The translations under genes were made by a program, and so were the position numbers. 64,000 nucleotides of DNA, taken from Clostridiales bacterium (GTDB lineage Bacteria; Bacillota; Clostridia; Oscillospirales; Acutalibacteraceae). The DNA is taken from NCBI GenBank assembly GCA_019415925.1, contig DXYG01000001.1, forward strand, positions 16,940 to 80,939, in the 5' to 3' direction. Below the pieces are notes generated by a model. It did no database searches. It was not told the origin of the DNA and saw only the letters and a program-made list of their open reading frames with translations. Below are positions 63,240-64,000 of this stretch, one piece after another. Each line of letters begins with the position of its first letter. Position 1 is the first letter of the stretch.

Positions 63240-63623
63240 TCAGAGTCCCATTTCATCAAGCTCTTTGGCTGTTTCTTCAACTAACTTTTCACATTGCTTG
63301 GCTTTTTTGCCGACGAAAGAGCCGAAGCTGAAAAGTCCGCCTGATGCCATGTTAATCATAGCGTTTGCCGCAGCATTATCAAGACCTGCCTGTTCAGCTT
63401 TCTGCACAGAAAACTTATTAGACTCCTTGTTGAAGCCCGATTTCACAATCCACACCTGATTTTGACTGTCAAGCGGCGGAAATGTAATAATCAGAGCCGC
63501 ACCGTGCTTTGTAAGCGATGGTTCGCCTGCTGTAAACTTCTTGTCCTTGATTGCCTCGTAAAAGCTTTCAATAGAATATGAATTTTTCGTTTTTATGCTT
63601 TTGATTTTCACTCCAAATGCCAT
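63240..63623 (-). CDS. Unknown 127-residue cytosolic protein
   Basis: ATG 63623 follows GGGAG at correct spacing and begins MAFGVKIKSIKTKNSYSIES; the frame runs to 63689 without a start signal. Beta strands and helices alternate (HGAALIITFPPLDSQNQVWI, ASGGLFSFGSFVGKKAKQCE) with no TM segment certain. No family is recognised. Confidence 0.6.
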   Translation of the reverse strand: MAFGVKIKSIKTKNSYSIESFYEAIKDKKFTAGEPSLTKHGAALIITFPPLDSQNQVWIVKSGFNKESNKFSVQKAEQAGLDNAAANAMINMASGGLFSFGSFVGKKAKQCEKLVEETAKELDEMGL

Positions 63624-63719
63624 AAAATCTCCCATTAAAATAAAGCTATCTGAGAATAAAAAAAGAAATTGTGTTCTCAGATTTGTCATATAAGTGTTAG
63701 GTGTTATCTTCTTCTAAAA

Positions 63720-63917
63720 TTACGCTCCCCAGACATTGCCGTCTTTATCTGTGAATTTACCGCAGAGAACCATAATAAAGTCAACGAGCCAGCCGATTCC
63801 ACACACGCCGCCTGTCAACAACCAGATAATGCCTGTGCCGATTTTTCCCGTCATAAATCTATGTACGCCGATACCTCCCAGAAAAAATGTAATTACTGTT
63901 GCTGCACTTTTACTCAT
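63720..63917 (-). CDS. TM2-domain protein
   Basis: A 65-residue protein. Two TM helices with the TM2 signature [20 protein letters not shown], then [22 protein letters not shown]2 proteins are small membrane proteins of unknown function. RBS AAAGGAG. It ends 97 bp before the neighbouring gene's start region. Confidence 0.85.
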   Translation of the reverse strand: MSKSAATVITFFLGGIGVHRFMTGKIGTGIIWLLTGGVCGIGWLVDFIMVLCGKFTDKDGNVWGA

Positions 63918-64000
63918 AATTTAACTCCTTTAAAAATACAAAATTATCGCAAAATATAATTTGCTGAAATCACCAAAAAGCAATTTATTTAATATTATAT

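Overview
The window looks like a low-to-mid GC Firmicute of the Ruminococcus/Oscillospiraceae type. The evidence is two secreted proteins with type I-like dockerin modules (paired DVNxDG...SIADAT calcium loops), a BspA-type leucine-rich-repeat protein, strong AGGAGG ribosome binding sites, a raffinose/galactoside operon and several eroded conjugative elements. This is inferred from protein families; no rRNA or tRNA gene was found to confirm it.

Layout. 1-2.9 kb is a scrap zone: the C-terminal part of a regulator-like protein, a ParA/ParB junction from a conjugative element, a deleted copy of a 2H phosphoesterase gene and a DUF1016 scrap. 2.9-19.9 kb is a co-directional + strand cluster of about 15 genes of unusual composition. 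It has an M48-type metallopeptidase, a dynamin-like membrane protein without a P-loop, a full dynamin-like GTPase, two paralogous small two-helix membrane proteins, a GTPase-domain-only protein, a helical HTH-like protein, another membrane protein, a membrane-anchored Hsp70-like ATPase, an unknown protein, a Ycf46/FtsH-like AAA+ ATPase, a second (HEMRH) membrane metallopeptidase and small unknown proteins. It is the best candidate for an undescribed system. 20.3-24.0 kb is an RNA-repair cassette: PHP remnant, class I methyltransferase, RNA ligase, HD-polynucleotide kinase fusion and 2H phosphoesterase. The intact 2H gene and its downstream sequence, together with the broken copy at 1.45-1.96 kb, bracket both modules as direct repeats about 22 kb apart.

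24.0-34.0 kb is a composite mobile island on the - strand: tyrosine integrase, excisionase, MobC-like protein, accessory proteins and a Cys-rich protein, then a PLD-DEAD helicase-DUF3427 protein, an HTH-HipA kinase with a perfect palindromic operator, an IS3 remnant and a VirB4-like fragment interrupted by the 3' end of a group II intron.

34.0-47.0 kb is a nine-gene - strand operon for raffinose-family sugars: ABC binding protein and two permeases, GH36 alpha-galactosidase, GalK, GalT, PfkB fructokinase, GH13 amylosucrase-like enzyme and GalE, with a divergent AraC regulator. Together they import the trisaccharide, cleave off galactose, split sucrose and feed both halves into glycolysis.

47.3-61.3 kb is mostly cell surface: a dockerin-CAP protein, a dockerin-LRR protein, a strip of pseudogenes and IS5-type remnants with a MITE, and a LytTR regulator preceding a four-gene surface operon. 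That operon starts with a 1595-residue PI-PLC/GLUG protein carrying a sortase-like PIQTG tail. 61.3-64.0 kb holds a DUF1848 scrap and four small - strand genes: a lipoprotein, a membrane protein, an unknown protein and a TM2 protein.
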